DNA of 64,000 nt, from positions 1-64,000 of the forward strand of contig QHBO01000012.1 in the NCBI GenBank assembly GCA_003243965.1, given 5' to 3'. The stretch comes from Chloroflexota bacterium (GTDB lineage: Bacteria > Chloroflexota > Limnocylindria > QHBO01). The notes beneath the pieces are model-generated. The model was not told the origin of the DNA and made no database searches. It worked only from the letters and a program-made list of their open reading frames with translations. Position numbers and translations under genes: made by a program. Every line of letters begins with the position of its first letter. The first letter of the stretch is position 1. Below are positions 17,530-26,913 of this stretch, piece after piece.

Positions 17530-18713
17530 TCGTCGGCTTCCTGAAGAGCCTGGTCCGCATCTTCTCGTTCATGGGCAAGGAGATCCGCGAGCTGATACGG
17601 CGGCCCGGCGCGATCCTCAGCCTCGTCCTCGGACCGTTCCTGGTGATGCTGATCTTCGGCATCGGATACAAGGGCGTTCGCGATCCATTTGCCACCGAGC
17701 TGGTGATCCCGGCCAATGCCGGGCTCCCGCGCGACGCAGCCTTCTACCAGAACCTGACCGAGGGGCGGCTGCAGATCACCCACATCGGCCAGGACGTGGC
17801 CGCCGCGGAACGGCGGCTGCAGGATCGGAGCATCGCGTTCCTGGTCATCGCACCGGACAACCCGGCCGCGACGCTGAAGAGCGGCCAGCAGGCGGTGGTG
17901 CGTGCCGAGTGGAACCAGGTCGACCCGGTTGGCGACGGCCTGGCCCGGGTCGCCGTCGACGCGCTGGTCAACCGCCTCAACTCGGAGATCATCAAGCAGG
18001 CGGCAAAGGTCGGTCTCGGCAGCGTACCGATCGACGGGAAGCAGATCTCGCCCGAGCTCATCGCCCAGCCCGCCCGTGCCGACACCAAGAATGTGGCATC
18101 CACGTCGCCGAGCGTCATCGACTTCTTCGGCCCGGCGGTCTTCGCCCTCGTGCTCCAGCATCTGGCGATCACCCTGACCGCCCTGTCGATGGTGCGAGAG
18201 CGGCTCGGCGGGCAGATGGATCTGTTCCGGGTGTCGCCGGTGAACTCGATGGAGCTGCTGATCGGCAAGTACGTGGCGTACGCCATCTTCTCCGGAGCGA
18301 TCTCCGCCATCGTCGCGGCGCTGCTGGTCAGGGTGCTCAACGTGCCGCTGCTGGGCGGCGTGCTGCCCTTCGTCGGGATCGTGGCACTCCTCACCTTCGC
18401 GTCGCTGGGGGTCGGCCTCCTGATCTCGCTGATCGCCGACTCGCAGCGCCAGGCGGTGCAGCTCAGCATGCTGGTGCTGCTCGCATCGGTCTTCTTCAGC
18501 GGATTCGTGCTGCCGGTCGAGGAGTTCCGGACCGGGGTCCGCTACGTCGCGTACGCACTGCCGGTGACGCACGGCATCGAGCTCCTCCAGGACTCGATGC
18601 TGCGCGGCTGGGTCCGGAACGTGTGGATGCTGTGGGCGCTGGCCGGAATCGGCGTCGGGCTGTTCCTCGTGTCCCTCATGCGCCTGCGGCGGATCATTCA
18701 CAGCGCCGGCTGA
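17526..18713 (+). CDS. ABC-2 type exporter permease
   Basis: A 395-residue permease of the ABC-2/YhgE-like family. One N-terminal membrane helix (AILSLVLGPFLVMLIFGIGY) is followed by a roughly 170-residue extracytoplasmic domain and then five further helices from about residue 205. The family pattern RERLGGQMDLFRVSPVNSME precedes the second helix. Start ATG 17526 overlaps the stop of the ATPase gene (ATGA), showing translational coupling. Such pairs export drugs, lipids or polymers; the cargo here is not evident. Confidence 0.92.
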   Translation: MIVGFLKSLVRIFSFMGKEIRELIRRPGAILSLVLGPFLVMLIFGIGYKGVRDPFATELVIPANAGLPRDAAFYQNLTEGRLQITHIGQDVAAAERRLQDRSIAFLVIAPDNPAATLKSGQQAVVRAEWNQVDPVGDGLARVAVDALVNRLNSEIIKQAAKVGLGSVPIDGKQISPELIAQPARADTKNVASTSPSVIDFFGPAVFALVLQHLAITLTALSMVRERLGGQMDLFRVSPVNSMELLIGKYVAYAIFSGAISAIVAALLVRVLNVPLLGGVLPFVGIVALLTFASLGVGLLISLIADSQRQAVQLSMLVLLASVFFSGFVLPVEEFRTGVRYVAYALPVTHGIELLQDSMLRGWVRNVWMLWALAGIGVGLFLVSLMRLRRIIHSAG

Positions 18714-18728
18714 GGCCGCCCGTGGCGG

Positions 18729-19409
18729 TCAGCCGACGAGTGGGTCCGGTCGCCGCAACAGCGACACACCGATGGCGATGGCGGCACCCGACTGCACGCC
18801 GACCCAGAGAAGGAAGCCCGCCAACAACAGCCCGATCGGCGGCGCTCCCGACCCCGAGCCGGCGCCCGCGCTCGAGCGGCCGCGAAATTCGTCAAGGCGG
18901 TCGGCGAGCACCCGCAGGTCGGACTCGATGGTGTTCAGGTCGGTCCGGTTCGATCCCAGCGACCCGCCGATGCGATCCAGGTCCGATGCCAATGTCCCGA
19001 GCTGCTCCGCGGCGCGCCGGAAGTCGCCACCCATGGGGGCGAGCGGTTGGCTGCCGAGGATGTTGACCGACATGGAGGAGGCGAGGTTGCTCATCGTCAC
19101 CGACGTGTCGCGTGAAACCGCCGCCGCCTGAGATGCAGCCGCCTGCGCCTCGCCGGCGCTGCGGCCGAAGCCGGTGAAGCCGTCAGCGGCGTGGCGCACG
19201 GCGATAGCGGCGGCGCCCACCGAGGCGTCGGCGTCTCCGAGCAGGCGCTCCACGCGATCGGCGGCCCCGAAGCCAAGGACCGCTCCGAGCAGCAGCACCA
19301 CCAGCCCGATCGCTCCGTAGGCGACAAGCACGCTACCGATCAGCCGCGATCGTCCCCCGAGCCGCGCAATCAACCCCGTACGGCGGGACGCCCGGCCGTT
19401 CCCGTCCAT
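18729..19409 (-). CDS. Two-helix membrane protein of unknown function
   Basis: A protein of about 226 residues from ATG 19409 (a GTG-type start further upstream at 19466 is possible). Membrane helices lie near the N-terminus (LIGSVLVAYGAIGLVVLLLGAV, shown in part: VAYGAIGLVVLLLGAV) and at the C-terminus (PIGLLLAGFLLWVGVQ). Between them is a helical alanine-rich region likely to be coiled-coil and extracytoplasmic, reminiscent of chemoreceptor sensor bundles but without a signalling domain. No family is recognised. It converges on the ABC-2 permease gene, 15 bases away. Confidence 0.7.
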   Translation of the reverse strand: MDGNGRASRRTGLIARLGGRSRLIGSVLVAYGAIGLVVLLLGAVLGFGAADRVERLLGDADASVGAAAIAVRHAADGFTGFGRSAGEAQAAASQAAAVSRDTSVTMSNLASSMSVNILGSQPLAPMGGDFRRAAEQLGTLASDLDRIGGSLGSNRTDLNTIESDLRVLADRLDEFRGRSSAGAGSGSGAPPIGLLLAGFLLWVGVQSGAAIAIGVSLLRRPDPLVG

Positions 19410-19518
19410 TGCGCGGTCAGCGTCGGAACCGCGTGCCCGGAGCTCCAAAGCGGGCCGGCTCCCCACCGGAGGCGCAGTCTTGCGCCAGAGCCGCCCCGCG
19501 CCTCGGCCTCGCCGGTCA

Positions 19519-19541
19519 GGTTGCCCACCGGCCGGGCAACC
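19519..19541. terminator. Perfect stem-loop in the 357-base gap between 19409 and 19767
   Basis: GGTTGCCC and GGGCAACC form an 8-bp perfect stem around a 7-base loop. It lies downstream of the leftward methyltransferase gene and could terminate its transcript, but no T-tract follows on either strand. The rest of the gap (19410-19766) shows no recognisable gene. Confidence 0.3.
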
Positions 19542-19766
19542 GTCGGACGCGGGCGCTCCACCGAGGCTTTGGGCGGTCGGATGCTCATTCCACGGGCATT
19601 GGCGCCGGCACCCTGTCCGGGGGCAGTTGCGCGACCTGCTGGCTCCAGCTCAACCAACGACGAGCGGCGCGCTGAAGAGAGTGAGAAGCATGGGTCCACG
19701 GGGCGCGTGCAGGAATCGGGCCCGATCCCGCGCTGGCCGGTCGCGGCCGTCCGCTTCGTCGGGCTC

Positions 19767-20540
19767 TCAGCCATGCCGGCGCGCGATCCAGACCTCCTCG
19801 GACGGCCACTTCCGCCCCCACTCCGGCGTGACATAGCCAAACTCCGTGGTGGCGCCCGGCGGAGCCTGCAGCTCGATGAGGTCGAGCGGCTCCAATCCGC
19901 TGCGTCGCAGCAGCCGCAGCATCTCGCCGTGCGGCAGATGGAACTCCACGCTGGGGTCGCCCGGCCAATCGAACCGATGCATCCCGAAGTAGGGTCGCAC
20001 CAATGTCTCCCCGGCCGGAACGTCGTCGTCGTCCGGCGCAAAGAGCATGAAGATCGGGCTGCCGGTCAGAAACGACAGCTGGCCGCCGGGGCGCAGGAGG
20101 CGCGCCGCCTCTGGGATCCACCGATACGGATCGCACCACACACTGGCGCCGTGCTCGCTGATCGCGAAGTCGAAGCTGGCGTCGGCGAAGGGCGTGGCCT
20201 CCGCGTTGCAGAGGTGCAGCGGAAAGTGAAGGCCGTGTCGCTGCTGAAAGGACCGCGCGGTCTCGAGCTGCCGGCTGGAGCTGTCGATTCCCGCAGGCTG
20301 CGCTCCGCGCCGGGCGAGCCAGGCACTCACGTAGCCGGTGCCGCAACCGAGCTCGATCGTGTCGCAACCCTCGAGCCGGTCGGGGAACATCCCCACCTCA
20401 GACTCGGGAATGCCCCAGATGCCCCACGTCGGTTCCGACGCGGCCCACTGCAGCGCGCCCCGGGCGATCCAGCTCGCCGCCATGCCGTCCCAATAGGCGC
20501 GGTTACGGGCGACGTGCTCCGGCAGGGCGTCATCCACCAT
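19767..20540 (-). CDS. SAM-dependent methyltransferase
   Basis: A 257-residue class I methyltransferase. Motif I is TIELGCGTGYVSAWLA, motif II follows as PAGIDSSSRQLE, then CNAEATPFADASFDFAIS and RLLRPGGQLSF. The opening LPEHVARNRAYWDGMA is common in small-molecule methyltransferases. ATG 20540 is preferred because AGAGGA stands six bases upstream. The acceptor substrate is unknown. It is divergent from the neighbouring tRNA-His gene. Confidence 0.9.
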   Translation of the reverse strand: MVDDALPEHVARNRAYWDGMAASWIARGALQWAASEPTWGIWGIPESEVGMFPDRLEGCDTIELGCGTGYVSAWLARRGAQPAGIDSSSRQLETARSFQQRHGLHFPLHLCNAEATPFADASFDFAISEHGASVWCDPYRWIPEAARLLRPGGQLSFLTGSPIFMLFAPDDDDVPAGETLVRPYFGMHRFDWPGDPSVEFHLPHGEMLRLLRRSGLEPLDLIELQAPPGATTEFGYVTPEWGRKWPSEEVWIARRHG

Positions 20541-20583
20541 CGGACATCCTCTGATCCTGCTCCGCATCTGCGCGCAACCCCGG

Positions 20584-20612
20584 TTGACCGAGGGGCGAGC
20601 ATCGGTGACGAT
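20584..20612 (+). promoter_or_regulatory. Candidate promoter of tRNA-His
   Basis: TTGACC at 20584-20589 and GACGAT at 20607-20612 are separated by 17 bases, a fair sigma-70-type match, and lie about 30 bases before the tRNA. The -10 element is weak, so this is tentative. Confidence 0.35.
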
Positions 20613-20643
20613 ACGCTGCCGGTGGCGCGTCCGCGCCACGATG

Positions 20644-20719
20644 GTGGCCTTAGCTCAATCGGCAGAGCATCGGATTGTGGCTCCGAAGGTTACGGGTTCG
20701 AGACCCGTAGGCCACCCCA
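20644..20719 (+). tRNA. tRNA-His (anticodon GTG)
   Basis: A complete cloverleaf: acceptor GTGGCCT pairs with AGGCCAC, D-arm AGCTCAATCGGCAGAGC, anticodon stem TCGGA/TCCGA with loop TTGTGGC giving anticodon GTG, and T-arm ACGGG-TTCGAGA-CCCGT. The discriminator is C73 and the base before the acceptor (20643) is G, so the G-1:C73 pair characteristic of tRNA-His is genome-encoded. CCA is encoded at 20717-20719. It stands alone between a methyltransferase and the HtrA gene. Confidence 0.97.
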
Positions 20720-20810
20720 TCCAGCCTCACGGAAAACCGCCGCCGCGCCGTTGTGAGCCGCTGGGCCGGGTTCCCGCCCGGCCTCGCAACTCGCGGTCCG
20801 GCGCGCGATC

Positions 20811-22007
20811 TCAGCCCTGGGAGGGGAGGGTCCCGAGCGTGACCGAAAGGTCCAGGCTCTGAGCCCCGCGCACCACGCGCAGGGTGATGGCGTCTCCCGG
20901 GTTGTGGGGCACGATCAGGCTCGACAGGTCGTGGCGCTCGTCGACCGCAACGCCGTCGACCGACACGATCACGTCGCCATCCTTCAGGCCAGCGCTCGAG
21001 GCGGGCGATCCGGAGACCACCGCCGAGCTGGCACCGTTCGCCGGCGCCTGGATCCACGCGCCGTGGTCGACGGACAGCTTGTTCTGGGCCGCGATCGCCT
21101 TCGTCACCGGCTGGTAGTAGACGCCGATCCAAGGCCGCGTCAGCGGTTTGCCGGCCAGTGCCTGGCGCATGATCGGCTTGGCGATGTCAACCGGGATGGC
21201 AAAGCCGATGCCCTGAGCGCTACTGGCGACCGCAGTATTGATGCCGATCACCTGTCCGGAGCTGTTGAGCAGCGGGCCGCCGGAGTTGCCGGGGTTGATG
21301 GCCGCATCGGTCTGGATCAGGTTGTTCAGCTGCTCGGAGCTCGACTGGGTGGTGTCACCGGCGCGGATCTGACGGCCGAGCCCTGAGACCACGCCGGTGG
21401 TGATGGTGTTCGCATAGCTGCCCAGCGGGTCACCGATGGCGATCGCCAGCTGTCCGGGAACGAGGTTGGCGCTGGCGCCGAGGGGCGCCGCCGGAAGACC
21501 AGTGGCGTCGATCTTGACGATCGCCAGGTCGGTCAGCGGATCGGTTCCGTACACCTTCCCGGTGAAGGTCCGCGTGTCGTTGAGAACGACGCGGATCGAG
21601 GTCGCCCCGCTGACGACGTGCTTGTTGGTGAGGATCCAACCGTTTGGATCGAAGATGAAGCCGGAGCCGACGCCGGATCCCGATGCCCCGCTGGACTGGA
21701 TGACGACCACCGCCGGCGACACCCTCTGGGCCGCCGCGGTGACCGCCGAGGACTCGTCGATCCGGACATCGCTGACGACCGCCCCCGAGCTGGTGCCGAT
21801 GGTGGCGACCGCACCGTTCCGCGGCGCGAGAAGGTTGGTGACGGCGATCGCGCTCAGTGCGCCAGAGAGCAGGCCGACCAGCAGGGCGATGGTGACGATC
21901 GCCGCCCAGCTGCGGGGCGCGCGGGCACCGCGGGCCACCTGGGCGCCGGCGGTCGGCGAGTCGGCCCGGTCGGGGACCGTGGAGTAATCGGGGGAGGGTC
22001 CGGCCAT
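20811..22007 (-). CDS. HtrA/DegP-type serine protease with PDZ domain
   Basis: A 398-residue membrane-anchored protease that degrades or refolds damaged envelope proteins. A single anchor lies at about residues 33-58 (AAIVTIALLVGLLSGAL). The trypsin-like domain carries the triad H130 (LTNKHVV), D160 (TDLAIVKI) and S232 (NPGNSGGPLL). A PDZ domain covers about residues 290-395 (ASSAGLKDGDVIVSVDGVAV). Cytoplasmic N-terminus, active domain outside. Start ATG 22007. It is divergent from the CAP-domain gene across a 239-base gap that shows no other gene. Confidence 0.93.
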   Translation of the reverse strand: MAGPSPDYSTVPDRADSPTAGAQVARGARAPRSWAAIVTIALLVGLLSGALSAIAVTNLLAPRNGAVATIGTSSGAVVSDVRIDESSAVTAAAQRVSPAVVVIQSSGASGSGVGSGFIFDPNGWILTNKHVVSGATSIRVVLNDTRTFTGKVYGTDPLTDLAIVKIDATGLPAAPLGASANLVPGQLAIAIGDPLGSYANTITTGVVSGLGRQIRAGDTTQSSSEQLNNLIQTDAAINPGNSGGPLLNSSGQVIGINTAVASSAQGIGFAIPVDIAKPIMRQALAGKPLTRPWIGVYYQPVTKAIAAQNKLSVDHGAWIQAPANGASSAVVSGSPASSAGLKDGDVIVSVDGVAVDERHDLSSLIVPHNPGDAITLRVVRGAQSLDLSVTLGTLPSQG

Positions 22008-22246
22008 GGGTGGAACGATGTCTCCGGCTTCTTATCTGATTCTGAGAACGCACCCGCCCCCTGCGAACGCCGAGCTTCCGACAGGCGACGCGGGCTCCGA
22101 CGCGCATTGTGCCCCCTATTCTCGTGCGCTGCCGTCCGGCCAACCGACCCCATGGTCACCCCCACGCAGGAGGACCTCCCGGCTACTGACCGTGCCCGGG
22201 CCGGCGCCTAGGGTTGATCGGTATCCAGCGCAGGAGACCGATCACC

Positions 22247-23209
22247 ATGCTGCACCGTCCCAGTCCCGCCCGTCCACGCAACGCCCTGGCGCGTGCCGCC
22301 GCGCTGGGGGGCAGCGCGCTGGTGGCCGCCGCGATGATCGCCATCACCGCTGCCCCGGCGACCGGCTGGAACCAGTCGTCCGCCGAGGCGACCCTCTGGC
22401 AGCTGATGAACGGCGACCGCGCGAACAACGGGCGCCAGCTGGTGCAGCAGCAGTCGACGCTCATCGGGCTGGCCCGCTGGCGCAGCCGCGACATGGTCCA
22501 ACGCAACTACTTCGACCACACCGTGGCGGGCACCGGCTACCAGGTCTACCACTGGTACGACATGAACGGCCTCTCGTACGTGTGGGGTGGAGAGAACATC
22601 GGCTGGAATTCCGGGTACGCCGATGGCGATTCTCCGGTCGCCATCAACCAGGGATTCATGAACTCGGCGAGCCACCGCGCGAACATCCTGCAGCCGACCT
22701 GGACGCACGCGGGCATCGGAGCCTTCGCCGCCGACAACGTCAGCTTCCTGGGCGCAACCCGCAGCCCGCGGATGTACACGCAGCTCTTCATGCAGGCGCG
22801 CAACGCCGCCCCGCCGCCGCCCCCGGTTCCGTCTCCCCAGCCTGTCCCCCCACCGGCTCCGCCCGCGCCGCCGGCAGCCAACGTCCCCGCTCCGCCGGCA
22901 CCGGCCGTCGCGCCGCCGGCATCGGTCCGCGCGCCGGCCGCCGCGGCCGCCAGGAAGAGCCCTGCGCGACTCACGGTCGCCCGTCCGGTTCGCCCCAGCG
23001 CCGGGCATCGGATCGAAGGTGACGGCCTGCTGGTCAGCGCTGCGCTGAGTCCGCTGCGCGATGGCCGCGTGCTGCAGTACGACACGCGCTGGATGACCGC
23101 GGCTGCCGTACCCGGCCAGTTCGCCTTCCGAGTCGATCCGCCGCCGCCGGCCGACGGAGGGATGATCGACATGATCCTCGGGTCCCTGCTCACCTTCGTG
23201 CTGGGCTGA
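22247..23209 (+). CDS. Secreted CAP/SCP-domain protein with proline-rich linker
   Basis: About 320 residues from ATG 22247, with AGGAGA nine bases upstream. An N-terminal signal (LGGSALVAAAMIAITAAPATG) is followed by a CAP domain at about residues 50-180, recognised by LMNGDRANNG, WRSRDMVQRNYFDHT, WGGENIGWN and SASHRANIL. A proline/alanine-rich spacer of about 80 residues (190-250) connects to a C-terminal beta-rich tail ending in a hydrophobic stretch. CAP proteins are extracellular; in bacteria their activity is mostly unproven. Confidence 0.9.
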   Translation: MLHRPSPARPRNALARAAALGGSALVAAAMIAITAAPATGWNQSSAEATLWQLMNGDRANNGRQLVQQQSTLIGLARWRSRDMVQRNYFDHTVAGTGYQVYHWYDMNGLSYVWGGENIGWNSGYADGDSPVAINQGFMNSASHRANILQPTWTHAGIGAFAADNVSFLGATRSPRMYTQLFMQARNAAPPPPPVPSPQPVPPPAPPAPPAANVPAPPAPAVAPPASVRAPAAAAARKSPARLTVARPVRPSAGHRIEGDGLLVSAALSPLRDGRVLQYDTRWMTAAAVPGQFAFRVDPPPPADGGMIDMILGSLLTFVLG

Positions 23210-23264
23210 GGTTGGGGCACGGTCGGCAGCCATCGGCCACCCGGCAGCGGCTATCCTTCGACCG

Positions 23265-24011
23265 GTGACCGTCATCCTCGAGGCCCGCGACCTCGTCAAG
23301 CGCTACCCGGTTGGCGAGCGGTCGGTGGAAGCGCTGCGGGGCGTCTCGCTCTCCGTCGCTCAGGGCGAATTCGTTGCGATCATGGGGGCGTCCGGATCGG
23401 GGAAGTCCACGATGCTGCAGCTGCTCGGGGGCCTTGACCGGCCAACGAGCGGCCAGGTGGTGATCGACGGGATCAACGTCAGCCAGCTCGATGATGAGGC
23501 AGCAACGCTGACGCGCCGCCGCAAGACCGGGTTCGTCTTCCAGTTCTTCAACCTCATTCCACTCCTGTCGGTGCGGGAGAACGTCGCGCTGCCGTTCATG
23601 ATCGCCGGCGACGCCGCCACCGCCCACCGCGGGCGGGTCGACGAGCTCCTGCAGACCGTCGGGCTCGCCGGCAAGGGTGACCAGCGCCCCGACCAGCTCT
23701 CGGCCGGCGAGCAGCAGCGAGTGGCCCTCGCCCGCGCGCTCGCCACCAACCCCGCGATCCTGCTCGCCGACGAGCCGACCGGGAACCTCGACTTCATGAC
23801 CGGCACCGAGATCCTGAAGCTGCTGTGGGACTCCTGCGACCGCCTGGGCCAGACGATCGTGCTCGTGACTCACGAAGCGCGCGCGGCGGCCTACGCGGAT
23901 CGGGTGCTCGTCGTCCGTGACGGTGAGATTCGTGACGAGGTGGTGCTCGGGCGGCGGCGCGACCACGATCCCGGCACGCTCATCGCGCGCCTTGCAGGGC
24001 TGGGCCTCTAG
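23265..24011 (+). CDS. ABC transporter ATP-binding protein, MacB/LolD type
   Basis: A 248-residue ATPase with Walker A MGASGSGKST, Q-loop FVFQFFNLIPLLSV, signature LSAGEQQRVALARAL, Walker B ILLADEPTGNLD and switch histidine VLVTHEA. These are hallmarks of the MacB/LolD group that drives mechanotransmission exporters. The start is GTG 23265. The FtsX-like permease begins three bases after its stop, so the two form an operon. The cargo is not known. Confidence 0.93.
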   Translation: MTVILEARDLVKRYPVGERSVEALRGVSLSVAQGEFVAIMGASGSGKSTMLQLLGGLDRPTSGQVVIDGINVSQLDDEAATLTRRRKTGFVFQFFNLIPLLSVRENVALPFMIAGDAATAHRGRVDELLQTVGLAGKGDQRPDQLSAGEQQRVALARALATNPAILLADEPTGNLDFMTGTEILKLLWDSCDRLGQTIVLVTHEARAAAYADRVLVVRDGEIRDEVVLGRRRDHDPGTLIARLAGLGL

Positions 24012-24014
24012 GCG

Positions 24015-26543
24015 GTGCGGTTCGGCGACCTCGCGTGGCGGGACCTGCGGGCCCGGCCGCTGCGGACGGCGCTCACGACGCTCGGCATCGTCCTCGGCGT
24101 CGCGGTCATCACTGCCAGCCTGATCGCCAATCAGGCGGCATCCGAGGCGGTGAGGCGCGCGGCGGGGGAGCTCTTCGGCACCGCGCAGCTGCGGGTGCGC
24201 GCGTTCTCCACGGTTGGTCTCACCCCGCGCGCGCTGAGCGACATCCGTCAGCTGCCGGGCGTCGTGCACGCGGCCGCAGTCAGCGAGCGGCGCCTATCGG
24301 TGAGCACCGCCCCCGGACCGAACGAGCAGGTCTTCAGCCTCCTGGCAATCGGGGTCGACCCCACCGACGAGTCCGCCATCCGGACCTATCACCTTGCGGC
24401 CGGGCGGATGCCGTCGGCGTCCGGTGACGTGCTGGTCAATGCCGGCTGGGCCGCCGATCATGGTCTGGGCATTGGCGATGCGCTGATCCTGTCCGGCAGT
24501 CGGCCCGGCACCCCCAGGCTGCAGATCAGCGGTCTGCTCGACGACGTCGGCTTTGGCGCGCTGGCCCATGGCGCGGTGGCGGTCATGCATCGCAGCCTGC
24601 TGAGCGACGCATTCGAGCTCCCCGCACCGATCAGCTACGTCGACGTGCAGGCGGCCGCCGGCCAGGAGGGAGTGGTGCAGCGCGGCCTCGACCAGCAGCT
24701 GAACGAGCCGTTCGTGGTGGAGACGCCGGCCGATACGGCGCTCCAGCTCGGCAGGGCGCAGGCCAGCTTCGCGGCGATCGCGTTCCTCTTCGCCCTGATC
24801 GCGTTGGTGATCGGCGCGTTCCTGGTGGCGAACACCCTGGCCATGACCGTCAGCGAGCGGACCCGCGGGCTGGGGCTGCTGCGAGCGGCAGGCACCACCT
24901 CACGGCAGGTGGTGGGCATCTTCGTTCGGGAGGGGCTGGCGCTCGGCGTCGGCGGAAGCGTGCTCGGCATCCTGGCCGGGATCGGGCTCGCCGCCGCGGC
25001 GATTGCATTCCTGCGCAGCACGCGCACCCTGCTGATCGACGGGCTGCCGCTCAACCCCGTCGCCCTCGCGCTGGCCGCAGTGGTGGGGATCGTCGTCACC
25101 CTCGGCGGCGCGGCGGCACCGGCGATCCAGGCCGCGCGAGTCGCGCCGCTCGATGCCCTGCGTCCGTCGCGGCAGCCGGGTCGCACGTTGTGGGCGCGGA
25201 TCCGCTGGCTGCTGCTCGTGGAGCTGGCGGTGGTCGGAATCGGCGTGCTGCTGTATCCATTCGATCGGGGCGGCGCACCGGCGCTGGTGGCGCTTCTGTC
25301 CCTGGGCGTGCTGGTCGGCAGCGCGCTGGGTGCGGCATTCGTCGTCGAGCCCCTCGGCCAAGTCATCGGACGTCCATTCGAGTGGTTCTTCGGCGCCGAG
25401 GGGCTGTTGGGCCGGGCGAACCTGGGCAGGGATCGGGCTCGGACCGGGCTGACGGTCGGCGCGCTGATGATCGCGCTGGCAGCGCTCGTGGCGCTCGGGA
25501 CGGTCAGCCAGAGCGCGCGCGCCACCGCGGACCGATGGGTCGACTCCATCCTTCCCGGCGGCTACGCCATCCGCCTGCCGACCGCACAGCCGATCGACTC
25601 CCTCAGACCCACCTTCGAAGCCGCGAGCGGGACGCGGGTCGCCAGCCCGATCTCACAGTTCCCGGGCGTGCTGCGCGCCGGAGGGAGCCAGCGGGCGGTC
25701 GACCTGGCGGGGATCGACCCCGTGGTGTTCCGCGACGCCGGCGCGCTGCTGTTCGTGGCCGGCGATCGTGGGGCAGGGCTCCGGGCGCTCCAGTCGGGCG
25801 GGGCCGTGCTCGTCCCGGAGGGACTCGCGCGTCGACAGCGGCTCGGGCTCGGAGCACGGATCGCGCTCGCAACCCCCGGCCACCCGAGCCAGGCGTTCAC
25901 GGTTCGGGGCGTGATTGCCTACAGCCTGCCCGGCCAGAGCGTAGACGGGGCCATCCTGATGAGCCTTGCGGATGCCCGTCAGCAGTTCAGCGCCACCGAC
26001 GCCGCGGTGTGGGCCATGATCCGCCAGCCGAGCGTCACCGAGTCCGCCTTCCGCGCCTCGGTGGCAGACACCGCGCGATCACTCGCCGCCGAGCCGATCA
26101 GCGCGCGTGACCTGTCGGCCGACCTGAGCCGCTCGCTGGATCGGCTGATCGGCCTCTTCAACGTGCTGTCGCTGGTCGCCGTCCTGGTCGCGGCGGCAGG
26201 CATCGTCAACGCGCTCAGCCTCGGGGTCGTGGAGCGTGCCCGGGAGATCGCCATCCTGCGAGCGCATGGCATGACGACGTCGCAAGTGCAGGCCATGGTC
26301 GTCAGCGAGGCAGCCATCATGGGCATGCTGAGCGGCCTCCTGGCCATCGGCGCCGGCCTGCTGGTCGCGTGGGTGGTGGTCAGTGCCGGCCTGGGGGGGG
26401 ACGGCGTGCTGCTGGCCGTCTCGTGGCCGCTGCTGATCACCGTGGTGCTGCTGGGGACTGGCGTTGCGGCCCTGGCGGGAATCTACCCGGCCAGACTCGC
26501 CGCGCGCCAGCCGATCGTCCGCAGCATCATGCACTTCGAGTGA
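24015..26543 (+). CDS. FtsX-like ABC permease, two-domain
   Basis: An 842-residue permease. It contains two FtsX modules: an N-terminal helix and extracytoplasmic domain, three helices at about residues 255-385, then a second extracytoplasmic domain from about 495 to 690 and three C-terminal helices. ERTRGLGLLRAAGTTSRQVV and ERAREIAILRAHGMTTSQVQ (20 residues each) are the two coupling regions that contact the ATPase. It starts at GTG 24015, three bases after the ATPase. Typical of lipoprotein or peptide exporters that do not themselves transport through a central pore. Confidence 0.92.
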   Translation: MRFGDLAWRDLRARPLRTALTTLGIVLGVAVITASLIANQAASEAVRRAAGELFGTAQLRVRAFSTVGLTPRALSDIRQLPGVVHAAAVSERRLSVSTAPGPNEQVFSLLAIGVDPTDESAIRTYHLAAGRMPSASGDVLVNAGWAADHGLGIGDALILSGSRPGTPRLQISGLLDDVGFGALAHGAVAVMHRSLLSDAFELPAPISYVDVQAAAGQEGVVQRGLDQQLNEPFVVETPADTALQLGRAQASFAAIAFLFALIALVIGAFLVANTLAMTVSERTRGLGLLRAAGTTSRQVVGIFVREGLALGVGGSVLGILAGIGLAAAAIAFLRSTRTLLIDGLPLNPVALALAAVVGIVVTLGGAAAPAIQAARVAPLDALRPSRQPGRTLWARIRWLLLVELAVVGIGVLLYPFDRGGAPALVALLSLGVLVGSALGAAFVVEPLGQVIGRPFEWFFGAEGLLGRANLGRDRARTGLTVGALMIALAALVALGTVSQSARATADRWVDSILPGGYAIRLPTAQPIDSLRPTFEAASGTRVASPISQFPGVLRAGGSQRAVDLAGIDPVVFRDAGALLFVAGDRGAGLRALQSGGAVLVPEGLARRQRLGLGARIALATPGHPSQAFTVRGVIAYSLPGQSVDGAILMSLADARQQFSATDAAVWAMIRQPSVTESAFRASVADTARSLAAEPISARDLSADLSRSLDRLIGLFNVLSLVAVLVAAAGIVNALSLGVVERAREIAILRAHGMTTSQVQAMVVSEAAIMGMLSGLLAIGAGLLVAWVVVSAGLGGDGVLLAVSWPLLITVVLLGTGVAALAGIYPARLAARQPIVRSIMHFE

Positions 26544-26680
26544 CGCGCCACCCCCGGCACCGTCGCAGCCGAAGGCCTTGGCGACCCATTGGCCAATCGC
26601 CGGCCAGGGGTCCGGGGTAGCGATCAGCCGAACGGGCCATTCCCCGGGCGAGGCGTGACGCCATAGATTTCCGGGCGCGC

Positions 26681-26702
26681 CGCCGGCCTCTGCCCGCCGG
26701 CG
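26681..26702. terminator. Stem-loop after the FtsX-type permease gene
   Basis: CGCCGGC and GCCGGCG form a 7-bp stem around an 8-base loop in the 183-base gap after the permease. No T-tract follows. It may reduce read-through into the next small gene; the call rests only on position and pairing. Confidence 0.25.
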
Positions 26703-26726
26703 GTCGTTCACACACCGAGGACCGAT

Positions 26727-26891
26727 ATGCGTCCCGTGCTCTCGCTTCTGGTCGGTTTCGCGATCTCCGTCGTGGGTCTGATCGTGGTACTGGGTTCCGC
26801 GCTCGATATGGTCGGAGTGCTGCTCATCGCTGCGGGCGTCATCGTGGCGCTGTTCGGCGTACGCACCAGCCCGGAGTCGCGCAGCCGCTGA
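26727..26891 (+). CDS. Small two-helix membrane protein (54 residues)
   Basis: A short gene from ATG 26727 to TGA 26891. The protein starts MRPVLSLLVGFAISVVGLIV and contains a second hydrophobic stretch MVGVLLIAAGVIVALFG, then a short charged tail. GAGG lies seven bases upstream of the start. The two helices separated by a brief polar turn predict a hairpin in the membrane. Similar tiny proteins are common in actinobacteria and Chloroflexota without known function. The length falls below common gene-calling cut-offs. Confidence 0.65.
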   Translation: MRPVLSLLVGFAISVVGLIVVLGSALDMVGVLLIAAGVIVALFGVRTSPESRSR

Positions 26892-26913
26892 CGGCGCGCC
26901 GAATCGGCTGCCG

